DNA from: REEB506 sp040381035
GTDB taxonomy: Bacteria > Pseudomonadota > Alphaproteobacteria > Caulobacterales > Aquidulcibacteraceae
Assembly: GCA_040381035.1 (NCBI GenBank)
Contig: JBEIHY010000001.1
Span: 40,834 to 104,833, forward strand
Length of the DNA stretch: 64,000 bases
Direction: 5' to 3'
The position numbers and the translations under genes were made by a program. The first letter of the stretch is position 1. Each line of letters begins with the position of its first letter. Positions 1 to 7,640 of this stretch are shown piece by piece. The notes beneath the pieces were generated by a model. That model saw only the letters and a list, made by a program, of their open reading frames with translations. It did no database searches and was not told the origin of the DNA.

Positions 1-426
1 TGGATAGAACCCACCTTCGACAGTTGGCAGAACCGCCTGCACGGCGGGGAATTGCTCTGGCGGGCGGGTGTGATGGACGTAAAACCAGACCGCCATGTCG
101 AGGGCGTCTTCGTAGAAATCCTCATTGATCGCAATGAAGGTCACGCTTGCGCCCTCAACAAGATCATTGGCAACGGTTTCCGGCATAAAGCCGCGCCGAG
201 CTTTGGCGATGTCGGCGCCGATGCGGTCGATCAAGGCAATGCCAGCTTCTTCGCTGAGCGCACACACCGCCACTTCCGGATGGCGAAAATTGCGCCACAG
301 CCCGATCGAATAGGTGATCGCCGGCCCGACCATATCTTCCGGGGTATGCACGATGTGGAAGCCGCCGGCGTCAACATCGCGGGCGATGAGCGCCATCAGG
401 GCGCTGTCGGCGGCCAATTCCGTCAT
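1..426 (-). CDS. DUF4262 domain protein, C-terminus beyond window
   Basis: The reading frame starts with ATG at 426-424, three bases beyond the stop of the acyl-CoA dehydrogenase, and is open to the edge of the window, so about 142 residues are visible and the C-terminus is missing. Near residues 22-45 it reads His-Ile-Val-His-Thr-Pro-Glu-Asp followed by Ile-Thr-Tyr-Ser-Ile-Gly-Leu, which is the hallmark of the DUF4262 family (a His-Val motif, a Pro, then Tyr-Thr-Ile-Gly-Leu). The family function is unknown. No signal peptide is seen, so it is probably cytoplasmic. The short spacing suggests co-transcription with the upstream dehydrogenase, but no functional link is evident. Confidence 0.75.
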   Translation of the reverse strand, partial: MTELAADSALMALIARDVDAGGFHIVHTPEDMVGPAITYSIGLWRNFRHPEVAVCALSEEAGIALIDRIGADIAKARRGFMPETVANDLVEGASVTFIAINEDFYEDALDMAVWFYVHHTRPPEQFPAVQAVLPTVEGGFYP

Positions 427-429
427 CGG

Positions 430-1632
430 TCAAAGCCCCAGCACCATTTTCGCGATGATGTTGCGCTGGATCTCGTTGGAGCCGCCATAGATGGAGGTTT
501 TGCGCATGTTGAAATAGCTCGGCGCGGCGTGGGCGGCATAGTCCGGGCCGATCGGGAAGGCGTTGTCGCCGTCTTTCGGGAAGCCGCGAAAATAAGGCGC
601 GCCATAGTGGCCGGCCGCCTCCAGCGTCAGCTCCGTCAAGCGTTGTTGGATTTCGGTGCCCTTGATTTTCAGAAGCGAGCTCTCCGGGCCGGGGCCGTGG
701 CCGGACTGTTCGCGCGCCAGCGTGCGCAGCTCGGTATATTCCAGCGCGGTGAGATCAATCTCAAGATCAGCGAGCTTGCGGGTGAAGTCAAAATCCTTGT
801 CGAGCGGCAAGCCGTCATCTGCGATTTCCGTGGACGCGATCGCGCGCAGTTTTTCCAGCCGACGCTTCGACATCGCCACGCCCGCAATGCCGGAGCGCTC
901 ATGCGCGAGCAGGAATTTGGCGCAGGTCCAGCCCTGGTTTTCCTGGCCGACCAAGTTCTCAACCGGCACTTCCACATTGTCGAGATAGACCTCGTTCACC
1001 TCATGCCCGCCATCGAGCATGATGATCGGGCGCACGGTAACGCCCGGCGTTTTCATATCGACAAGGATGAAGCTGATGCCTTCCTGCTGCTTGCGCGCGC
1101 CCGGATCGGTGCGGCACAGGAAGAAGCCCCAATCGGCATATTGGGCCAATGTCGTCCATGTCTTCATGCCATTGATGACGTACTTGTCGCCCTTGCGCTC
1201 CGCCTTGGTGCGCAGGCTGGCAAGGTCCGAGCCGGAGCCGGGCTCAGAATAGCCCTGGCACCACCATTCTTCGCCCGAGAGAATCTTCGGCAGGAAGCGC
1301 TGCTTCTGTTCGGGCGTGCCGAACGTATAGATCACCGGCCCGACCATATTGATGCCGAACGGCAGCGGCGGGATCGTCTCGGCGCGGGCGTTTTCTTCCG
1401 ACCAGATGTAACGCTGCGTCGGGCTCCAACCGGGGCCGCCATATTCCACCGGCCACGCGGGCGCAGCCCAGCCCTTCTTGCCCAGGATTTTATGCCAGGC
1501 GAGGAAATCGTCGCGGCTCAAGTCGTCGCGGGAAAACTTGCCGCGCAGCTGTTCGGCTGGATAATTTGCGGCGATGAAGGCGCGCACTTCGTCGCGGAAG
1601 GCGATTTCTTGCGGCGTAAAGTCGAGATTCAT
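430..1632 (-). CDS. acyl-CoA dehydrogenase family protein
   Basis: This is an FAD-dependent acyl-CoA dehydrogenase of about 400 residues, the usual length, expected to introduce the alpha-beta double bond into an acyl-CoA in the cytoplasm. Visible family features are the N-terminal helical domain, the middle-domain stretch Gln-Gly-Tyr-Ser-Glu-Pro-Gly-Ser-Gly-Ser-Asp-Leu-Ala, the Trp-Thr-Thr segment, and the C-terminal Tyr-Gly-Gly-Ser-Asn-Glu-Ile-Gln-Arg-Asn-Ile-Ile motif. I chose the ATG at 1632 (Met-Asn-Leu-Asp-Phe) because AGGA lies 8 bases upstream of it; an in-frame ATG at 1656 adds eight residues but has no clear ribosome binding site. Substrate cannot be told; this subgroup often acts in degradation of branched, steroid or terpenoid side chains. 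Confidence 0.92.
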   Translation of the reverse strand: MNLDFTPQEIAFRDEVRAFIAANYPAEQLRGKFSRDDLSRDDFLAWHKILGKKGWAAPAWPVEYGGPGWSPTQRYIWSEENARAETIPPLPFGINMVGPVIYTFGTPEQKQRFLPKILSGEEWWCQGYSEPGSGSDLASLRTKAERKGDKYVINGMKTWTTLAQYADWGFFLCRTDPGARKQQEGISFILVDMKTPGVTVRPIIMLDGGHEVNEVYLDNVEVPVENLVGQENQGWTCAKFLLAHERSGIAGVAMSKRRLEKLRAIASTEIADDGLPLDKDFDFTRKLADLEIDLTALEYTELRTLAREQSGHGPGPESSLLKIKGTEIQQRLTELTLEAAGHYGAPYFRGFPKDGDNAFPIGPDYAAHAAPSYFNMRKTSIYGGSNEIQRNIIAKMVLGL

Positions 1633-1980
1633 CGGAGCATCCTGGATCTGCGTCATCGGCGACTGCGCCGCAGCACAGGATGTATAGACGCACCGCCCGC
1701 CGCTTCAAGGCGCCGCTAAGGCAGCCGACCGCACAAAAATCCACGCCGGTCGGAGCGGAATTCGGTCAGACCGGCGCGGCCCGAACCGGCATCGCGAAGG
1801 GTGGAAACAGCAACGCCAGCGTCACGCACAGGGGCCTCGCCTCGGGAACGACGACTGGCGAAAAAGCCCAATATTGTTTATCAATGCGCATATTGCATAT
1901 CAATATTGATTTATTGATTTTCAATTAGGGCAGTAGGCGGTGCGATTGCCGCGGGCGCGGTCATGCGATAGGTCAACGCC
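1633..1980. other. intergenic region with an AT-rich palindromic patch
   Basis: About 350 bases without a convincing gene lie between the divergent acyl-CoA dehydrogenase and DUF1289 genes. Most is GC-rich, but 1860-1925 is sharply AT-rich and holds a perfect 12-base palindrome at 1899-1910 (ATCAATATTGAT), an ATGCGCAT palindrome just before it and several further ATCAAT-like half sites. It is a plausible promoter/operator for either gene. No RNA gene was recognised. Confidence 0.4.
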
Positions 1981-2181
1981 ATGAGCCTTTCCGCGCAACC
2001 GATCTCCAGCCCCTGTATGCGGGTATGCGCCGTCGATGCCCGCACGGGCTTGTGCGAAGGGTGCGGGCGCAGCCTGAAAGAGATCGCCGGCTGGGCGCGT
2101 CTGAGCGAGCCGGAGCGGTTGGCGATCATGGTCGACCTTCCGGCCCGAATGGCCCGCGCCGGCCTCGTGCGCAGCGTTTAG
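1981..2181 (+). CDS. DUF1289 family small protein
   Basis: A 66-residue protein with the DUF1289 signature: Ser-Pro-Cys-Met-Arg-Val-Cys near residues 10-16, then Thr-Gly-Leu-Cys-Glu-Gly-Cys-Gly-Arg, then Glu-Ile-Ala-Gly-Trp. The four cysteines suggest a small metal-binding domain. The function of the family is not established. It sits 8 bases upstream of a membrane protein gene and glyoxalase II and probably shares their transcript. Confidence 0.85.
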   Translation: MSLSAQPISSPCMRVCAVDARTGLCEGCGRSLKEIAGWARLSEPERLAIMVDLPARMARAGLVRSV

Positions 2182-2188
2182 CCCGACC

Positions 2189-2812
2189 ATGCGCCTACCC
2201 CGTCTCGACGTGCTGATTGGCGACGTGGTCAAGGTGCAGCTGTCGAATGAAACCCATGTCGCCGGCAGCGCTTCAGAAACGGCGCCGCTGCAGGTGCGCT
2301 CCTCTGTGGTGCATCGGATGCGGGTGTTTGTTCGACTGAAAGACGGCAAAGAGCGCGACATCGTGTTCGCCAACGCCAAGATCGGTGTGCGCGAAGGCCA
2401 CCATGTCGCGATCGCTCTGGCCAAGCCCCCAGGCGAAGGTTTGCGCCCGGTATTGATAGCCAATCTTACGACCGGCCAACGCGAAGAGTATCCCGAAGCG
2501 TTCGCCGCCGCGGTGCGCCAAGAAACCGTCCAAGCCCGATTGCGGGCGGGCGCGGCGGGGCTGATTTTGGGCGTCGGGTTCTTCTTGTTCGCGCATCTGT
2601 TTCAACCGAATGGCCAGCACATATTGCCCGCAATCGCGGTGACGCTTGGCGGATTTGGCGCGCTTTGGGGGCTTTTTGCGGCGATCGATGCAGTGCTGTT
2701 GCCGCGCGAGGAAAAGCAACTCACCGACCGTTTGCGCGCCGAGATCGAAGGCCGCATCGCCATCGCGGAGCGCAAACCAGCACCGCCAACATTGGATGCA
2801 GGCCCGGCATGA
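2189..2812 (+). CDS. hypothetical membrane protein with two TM segments
   Basis: I do not recognise the family. The 207-residue product has a soluble N-terminal part (about residues 1-115) rich in beta-prone sequence, then two hydrophobic segments at about 118-136 and 145-168 that look like a transmembrane hairpin, then a charged, Glu/Arg-rich tail. This suggests an inner-membrane protein with both large parts in the cytoplasm. Its stop overlaps the start of glyoxalase II (ATGA), so the two are translationally coupled. The ATG at 2189 has no strong ribosome binding site and a downstream GTG could be used instead. Confidence 0.65.
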   Translation: MRLPRLDVLIGDVVKVQLSNETHVAGSASETAPLQVRSSVVHRMRVFVRLKDGKERDIVFANAKIGVREGHHVAIALAKPPGEGLRPVLIANLTTGQREEYPEAFAAAVRQETVQARLRAGAAGLILGVGFFLFAHLFQPNGQHILPAIAVTLGGFGALWGLFAAIDAVLLPREEKQLTDRLRAEIEGRIAIAERKPAPPTLDAGPA

Positions 2813-3537
2813 TCGAAGTTCATCAATTCCCGGTTTTGAACGACAATTACGCTTTTCTGGTCCGCTGCCGCGCGACCGGCGCAGTCGCCACGATTGACAC
2901 GCCTGATGGCGAGGCGATCCTTGCCGAAGCCGCCCGCCTGGGCTGGACGATCACCGATATCTGGAACACCCACTGGCACCCCGACCATGCCGGCGGCAAC
3001 GCCGCCATCATCGGCGCGACGAAAGCGCGCGTGACCGGTCCGGCGGAAGTGGCGCGGATTGGCGCCATGCCGGACCAAGTTGTGGCCGGTGGCGAGACGG
3101 TGCGGTTTGGCCGGGCGCAGGCGAAGGTCATTGACGTCGGCGGCCACACGCTTGGACATGTCGCGTTCTGGTTTGAGGGCGCCCAAACCGCGTTTGTCGG
3201 CGACACCATCTTTGCCCTTGGCTGCGGGCGCCTGTTTGAAGGCACAGCCGAGCAAATGTGGGCGAGCCTTCAGCGCCTGATGGCCCTGCCGGACGAGACC
3301 ACGCTCTATTGCGCACACGAATACACCGCGTCGAATTTGCGCTACGCCTTGCATGTCGATCCCGACAACGCCGAGCTTCAAGCCCGCGGTGAAGTCATCA
3401 ACCGCTTGCGCGCGGCCGGATTGGCGACGGTGCCGATGACCCTGGCGCAAGAAAAGGCCACCAATCCATTCCTGCGCGCCGGCGCCGCGGCGCGGTTTGG
3501 CGAACTGCGCGCCGGCAAGGACGCGTTTAGAGGCTAG
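2809..3537 (+). CDS. gloB: hydroxyacylglutathione hydrolase (glyoxalase II)
   Basis: The product hydrolyses S-D-lactoylglutathione to lactate and glutathione, the second step of methylglyoxal detoxification. It is a metallo-beta-lactamase fold protein of 242 residues. The metal ligands are visible: Thr-His-Trp-His-Pro-Asp-His at 54-60, His113/His117 in Gly-His-Thr-Leu-Gly-His, Asp132 in Gly-Asp-Thr-Ile-Phe, and His170 in Cys-Ala-His-Glu-Tyr-Thr. The C-terminal Glu-Lys-Ala-Thr-Asn-Pro-Phe-Leu-Arg motif is typical of true glyoxalase II. The start ATG at 2809 overlaps the previous stop. Its own stop overlaps, through a CTAG, the stop of the convergent transglycosylase gene. Confidence 0.95.
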   Translation: MIEVHQFPVLNDNYAFLVRCRATGAVATIDTPDGEAILAEAARLGWTITDIWNTHWHPDHAGGNAAIIGATKARVTGPAEVARIGAMPDQVVAGGETVRFGRAQAKVIDVGGHTLGHVAFWFEGAQTAFVGDTIFALGCGRLFEGTAEQMWASLQRLMALPDETTLYCAHEYTASNLRYALHVDPDNAELQARGEVINRLRAAGLATVPMTLAQEKATNPFLRAGAAARFGELRAGKDAFRG

Positions 3538-5036
3538 CGCTTGCGCCCGCGCGCTTTCACGGCGGCGTTGGCCTGCTCCAACACATAGCGCGTCGCCCGC
3601 CCGCTCGGCTCCAATCCCAGTGACCGCTCAAAAGCCGAGACCGCCGCGCGCGTGCGCGGACCGGCTTTGCCATTGGGTTTGCCGATTTTATAGCCCAGCC
3701 GATTGAGCGCGGTTTGCAACGCCGTGATGTCGCTGCGGCGCGACAGATCACGCGACTGCGCTTGCACATCCGACGGGCTCGGGCCAGCATCAGGCTTTGG
3801 CGCGCCGCGCAGACGATCAAGCAAAATCTTTGTCGCCCAGCCATCGGCCGGCAAACCTTCGGCCTGCTGATAGGCCCGCACCGCGCGGCGCGTATTGGCG
3901 CCAAACATCCCATCGACGGCGCCGACCGCAAAGCCCTTCTGGGCCAGCAGCGTTTGCAACTCGATATAGTCGCCGCGCTGCAGCGCGCCTTGCCCGCGTG
4001 GCCAGGTCGCCTGAATGCTTGGCCGGCCTTCAAAACCGCGGCCCAACAGCGCCACCGCCAATGCATAACGATCAGACGGGTTATAGCTGCGAATCACCGC
4101 GAAATTGGGAAACAGGGCAAGCGCCGGGCCATCGGCGCCGGCTGGCAAGAAGATTTGCACCGCAAGCGCCTTCGAAGCCGGCGCCCAAACCGAGCCATCC
4201 ATGCGGGTGACGCCAAACGCCTCCCATTCGGCCACCGGGCGCTGGGTTCCATCCGCCAACGCATAATCAAAACCGCGCGGCAAGCGCACTTCTTCAAACA
4301 CCGGATCGCCCGGCGACCAACCGCGGCTGGCGAGATAATTGGAGATCGAGGCCAGCACATCGCCGGTATCGGTCCAGATATTGCGTCTGCCGTCGCCGTT
4401 CCAATCCACTGCATCGCGCAGATAAATGTCAGGCATGAATTGCGGCTGGCCGAGCGCGCCCGCCCAGCTCGATTTCAGCTCATTGGGTCCGGCATAACCG
4501 CGCTCGACCATCTGGATCAGCGCCATCATGTAGCCTTCAAACGCCGCCCGGCGGCGGCCTTCGGCGGCGAGCGTGGCGATCGCCTGCGGCGCATCATAAG
4601 GCAGCGTTGCGGTTCCGAAATTCGTCTCGATCGCCCAGATGCCGCCAACGATATCGCGATCGACGCCATAGCGCGCTTCGATGGCCTGAAACAAAGCCGC
4701 ATTGTCGCTCAATGCCTGACGGCCCCGCGCGATCCGATCGGCGCTGACGGCGCGGTCGATATAGTCCCAAACCGGGCGGACAAATTCGGCCTGGTTGCGA
4801 TCATTCTGGATCACCCGCGGTTCGGGCGCGACGCCTTCCAGCAGCGACTGCACGACCTTGCGATCGCGCCCAGCGCTCACTGCGCGTTCGGCGAAATCGG
4901 AGCGCCAAGCGTCAAACTCCGCATCGCCGGAGGGCGTGAACGCAAAGCTCTGCGCGCTTTGGGCCTGCGACCAGGCGATGCGGGCCATGCCGGCCATCGC
5001 CATCAGCGCCAGCACAAAAATCAGAATTCGCCGCAT
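3534..5036 (-). CDS. lytic murein transglycosylase (MltB-like) with two peptidoglycan-binding repeats
   Basis: This is predicted to cleave the glycan strand of peptidoglycan in the periplasm. From the ATG at 5036 the 500-residue product begins with a signal peptide (Met-Arg-Arg-Ile-Leu-Ile-Phe, cleaved near the Ala-Trp-Ser-Gln region). The MltB-type catalytic domain follows, with Ala-Ile-Glu-Thr-Asn-Phe-Gly holding the catalytic Glu and Gly-Ala-Leu-Gly-Gln-Pro-Gln-Phe-Met-Pro. The C-terminal third holds two PG_binding_1 repeats (Leu-Gln-Thr-Leu-Leu-Ala-Gln-Lys-Gly-Phe and Leu-Gln-Thr-Ala-Leu-Asn-Arg-Leu-Gly-Tyr). An in-frame ATG at 5081 adds 15 residues that would spoil the signal peptide. 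Confidence 0.92.
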   Translation of the reverse strand: MRRILIFVLALMAMAGMARIAWSQAQSAQSFAFTPSGDAEFDAWRSDFAERAVSAGRDRKVVQSLLEGVAPEPRVIQNDRNQAEFVRPVWDYIDRAVSADRIARGRQALSDNAALFQAIEARYGVDRDIVGGIWAIETNFGTATLPYDAPQAIATLAAEGRRRAAFEGYMMALIQMVERGYAGPNELKSSWAGALGQPQFMPDIYLRDAVDWNGDGRRNIWTDTGDVLASISNYLASRGWSPGDPVFEEVRLPRGFDYALADGTQRPVAEWEAFGVTRMDGSVWAPASKALAVQIFLPAGADGPALALFPNFAVIRSYNPSDRYALAVALLGRGFEGRPSIQATWPRGQGALQRGDYIELQTLLAQKGFAVGAVDGMFGANTRRAVRAYQQAEGLPADGWATKILLDRLRGAPKPDAGPSPSDVQAQSRDLSRRSDITALQTALNRLGYKIGKPNGKAGPRTRAAVSAFERSLGLEPSGRATRYVLEQANAAVKARGRKR

Positions 5037-5278
5037 CACAACCCCATTCCTGAGCGTCACCCTAACCGACAAATGCGGCAAGACCCCGACCGACCGAAGC
5101 CGCCGCCGTTAATGCGGTTTGGCGGGCGTGTCTATCAAAGGGCGGCGCGCAGCCGCGATGTGGTCATTCCCACTCGATCATAAACGAGCCTTTGCGGCCC
5201 TTTGTTTTCAATTGTCAGCGGACAGCGGTTTTTCTCCGTACCGTCAAGCATACCGTTACGCGTCAGCACAACCCCGGC

Positions 5279-5701
5279 TCACGCGCTTGGTCTCAACCAT
5301 GGGTTCAGCACTGCAATGCCCATCGGTTCGAAATCGACCACATTGCGCGTCACTAAGGTCAATCCGTGCGTCAAAGCTGTCGCCGCGATCAGGGCATCGC
5401 GCTCAGGGCGAGGATCGGGAACATGCAACTTCGCGCACCGCCGTGCGATTGTGGTGTCGATCGGCAGGATGCGATCAGCAAGCGGCGTCAGGATTTCGTG
5501 CTCTAGCCAACGTCTCAAAATGGCCCCTTGTACTGTGTCACGGCGCTCCATGAGCAGGGTTCCCAGCTCAAGCTCCAAGACTGTCACAACTGAGATTGCA
5601 TAGAGTTCTGCAGGCGTGCTGGAAGCCCAAGCGCGCACATTTGTGTCCGCGCGCTCGGGCCGGCGAAGTTCCGACACGACGTTCGTGTCCAGCAGGAACA
5701 T
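5279..5701 (-). CDS. VapC/FitB-like PIN-domain toxin
   Basis: A 140-residue PIN-domain ribonuclease, predicted to cleave RNA unless bound by its antitoxin. The acidic active-site residues are visible: Asp5 in Phe-Leu-Leu-Asp-Thr-Asn-Val-Val-Ser, Glu43/Glu45 in the Val-Leu-Glu-Leu-Glu-Leu-Gly helix, Asp102 in Glu-Arg-Asp-Ala-Leu-Ile-Ala-Ala-Thr-Ala, and the Thr-Arg-Asn-Val-Val-Asp-Phe strand. The Val-Val-Ser-Glu-Leu-Arg-Arg-Pro start is typical of the FitB/VapC branch. Its ATG shares one base with the antitoxin stop (TGATG), the usual coupling of such pairs. All residues needed for activity appear to be present. Confidence 0.9.
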   Translation of the reverse strand: MFLLDTNVVSELRRPERADTNVRAWASSTPAELYAISVVTVLELELGTLLMERRDTVQGAILRRWLEHEILTPLADRILPIDTTIARRCAKLHVPDPRPERDALIAATALTHGLTLVTRNVVDFEPMGIAVLNPWLRPSA

Positions 5702-5958
5702 CAGCCAAGATCCACAGTACGCGAAATGTCATCGCCCATGCGCGGCGGATCGAAATCGAAGTCGCCATCTTCCTTTTGTGCGAGCGCCTCGAGAAGGCTC
5801 GGGCCCGCGCCCAGCAGCTTCTGATAATCTTCAAAGCTGAGCAGGACATGGGCAGGTCGCCCGCGGTCTGTAATAATGACCGGCCCCTTCTCGGCCGCCT
5901 TCTTGGCGCCGCCAGTGTCCTGATTGAACTCCCGGCTCGAAATGGTGGTGGTGCTCAC
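5701..5958 (-). CDS. Phd/YefM-like antitoxin of the PIN toxin
   Basis: From the GTG at 5958 the product has 85 residues: an N-terminal Phd/YefM-like DNA-binding part (Thr-Ile-Ser-Ser-Arg-Glu-Phe-Asn, then Gly-Pro-Val-Ile-Ile-Thr-Asp-Arg-Gly-Arg-Pro-Ala-His-Val-Leu-Leu) and an acidic C-terminal tail (Asp-Gly-Asp-Phe-Asp-Phe-Asp-Pro-Pro) that should wrap the toxin. The GTG was chosen over an upstream ATG at 5991 because GGAGAT sits 5 bases before it and the conserved domain begins there. It lies directly upstream of, and overlaps, the PIN toxin. By family precedent it should autoregulate the pair. Confidence 0.85.
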   Translation of the reverse strand: MSTTTISSREFNQDTGGAKKAAEKGPVIITDRGRPAHVLLSFEDYQKLLGAGPSLLEALAQKEDGDFDFDPPRMGDDISRTVDLG

Positions 5959-6029
5959 GGACGATCTCCAGTTGCGCGATCCTACCATCATCGGCGCCGC
6001 AAATCAAGAAATTGTATCAACGTTTCTAC

Positions 6030-7592
6030 CTACTCCCATTCAATCGTTCCCGGCGGCTTGCTGGTGACATCATACACCACGCGATTGACGCCCTTGACCT
6101 CATTGATGATCCGGGTGGCGGCGCGGCCGAGGAAGTCCATTGAGAAGGGGTAGAAATCGGCCGTCATGCCGTCGGTGGAGGTAACCGCGCGCAACGCCAG
6201 CACATAATCATAGGTGCGGCCATCGCCCATCACGCCAACCGTGCGCACCGGCAGCAGCACCGCGAACGCCTGCCAGATCACGTCATACAATCCGGCCTTG
6301 CGTATCTCTTCAAGATAGATCGCGTCGGCCTGCTTCAAAATGTCGATCTTCTGCATCGAGATCGCGCCGGGGATGCGGATGGCAAGGCCCGGGCCGGGGA
6401 ACGGATGGCGACCGACAAAGGCGTCCGGCAAGCCAAGCTCGCGCCCCAGCGCGCGCACTTCGTCCTTGAACAGCTCACGCAGCGGCTCAACCAGCCGCAT
6501 GTTCATACGTTCGGGCAGTCCGCCGACATTGTGATGCGATTTGATCGTGACGCTCGGGCCGCCGTCGAACGCAACGCTTTCGATCACGTCGGGATAAAGC
6601 GTGCCTTGGGCGAGGAAATCGGCGCCGCCAATGCCGCGGGCCCTTTCCTCAAAGACATCGATGAAAAGTTTGCCGATGGTTTTGCGCTTGGCTTCGGGAT
6701 CATCGATGCCGGCGAGGCCGGCGATAAAGCGCGCGCTTTCGTCGGCGGCGATCAGCGGGATATTGAAGGTGTCGCCGAACAGCTTCACAACCTGCTCGGT
6801 CTCTCCCACGCGCATCAATCCGTGATCGACATAGACGCAGGTCAGTTGGTCGCCGATCGCCTCATGGATGAGCACGGCGGCGACGGCGGAATCCACACCG
6901 CCGGACAAGCCGCAAATCACTTTGCCGGCGCCGACCTGGGCGCGAATGCGGGCAATCGCTTCGTCCTTGAAGCTCGCCATTGTCCAATCGCCGCGGCAGC
7001 CGCAGATCTTGCGCACGAAGTTCGCCAGCAGCTTGGCGCCATCGGGCGTGTGGACCACTTCGGGATGGAACATCGTGGTGTAGATGCGCCGCGCCTCATC
7101 GGAAGCCACGGCGAAGGGGGCGTTCTCGCTGACCGCCTTGACGCTGAAACCTTTGGGCAAGTGCGTGACGCGGTCGCCATGGCTCATCCACACGGGATAG
7201 CGTTCGCAGATGCGCCACACGCCGTCAAACAGCGCCGAGGATTCGCGAATTTCGACGTCCGCACGGCCGAATTCGGCGGCGTGGCCGCCCTCCACCGTCC
7301 CGCCGAGCTGCACGGCGGTGGTTTGCTGGCCGTAGCAGACGCCGAGCACCGGTACGCCCAGTTCAAAAACCGCCGCCGGCGCCCGCGGCGAGCCTTCGGT
7401 CGTGACACTCGCCGGCCCGCCGGAGAGGATCACCCCCTTGGGCGCAAAGCCCGCGTCCAGAATGTCCTGGGCCTTGTTGTAAGGATGGATTTCGCAATAG
7501 ACGCCAGCTTCGCGGACGCGCCGTGCAATCAGCTGCGTCACCTGCGAACCGAAATCGATGATCAGGATGCGGTCATGAGAATCGTGAGCCAT
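6030..7592 (-). CDS. guaA: GMP synthase (glutamine-hydrolysing)
   Basis: The product converts XMP to GMP using ATP and glutamine. It is a standard 520-residue two-domain enzyme. The N-terminal class I glutamine amidotransferase shows the nucleophile Cys86 in Gly-Val-Cys-Tyr-Gly-Gln-Gln and the His-Glu pair in Phe-His-Pro-Glu-Val. The ATP pyrophosphatase domain has the P-loop Ser-Gly-Gly-Val-Asp-Ser near residue 230, and the C-terminal dimerisation domain ends Pro-Pro-Gly-Thr-Ile-Glu-Trp-Glu as in other GuaA proteins. It appears to be transcribed alone; the toxin-antitoxin pair lies 70 bases downstream. Confidence 0.98.
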   Translation of the reverse strand: MAHDSHDRILIIDFGSQVTQLIARRVREAGVYCEIHPYNKAQDILDAGFAPKGVILSGGPASVTTEGSPRAPAAVFELGVPVLGVCYGQQTTAVQLGGTVEGGHAAEFGRADVEIRESSALFDGVWRICERYPVWMSHGDRVTHLPKGFSVKAVSENAPFAVASDEARRIYTTMFHPEVVHTPDGAKLLANFVRKICGCRGDWTMASFKDEAIARIRAQVGAGKVICGLSGGVDSAVAAVLIHEAIGDQLTCVYVDHGLMRVGETEQVVKLFGDTFNIPLIAADESARFIAGLAGIDDPEAKRKTIGKLFIDVFEERARGIGGADFLAQGTLYPDVIESVAFDGGPSVTIKSHHNVGGLPERMNMRLVEPLRELFKDEVRALGRELGLPDAFVGRHPFPGPGLAIRIPGAISMQKIDILKQADAIYLEEIRKAGLYDVIWQAFAVLLPVRTVGVMGDGRTYDYVLALRAVTSTDGMTADFYPFSMDFLGRAATRIINEVKGVNRVVYDVTSKPPGTIEWE

Positions 7593-7640
7593 GACGGGAT
7601 TTGGACTGCGCGGGCGGCTTCGTCAACCAGGCGCTGCTGT

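Noticed and set aside
52..1719. A 555-codon open frame on the plus strand
   Set aside because: It is antisense to the acyl-CoA dehydrogenase and DUF4262 genes, with Arg/His-rich composition typical of a high-GC shadow.
5160..5200. Minus-strand tail ending Met-Ile-Glu-Trp-Glu, like the end of guaA
   Set aside because: Only about 10 codons resemble it, there is no further guaA similarity upstream, and the intact guaA is at 6030-7592; probably coincidence or an unidentified remnant.
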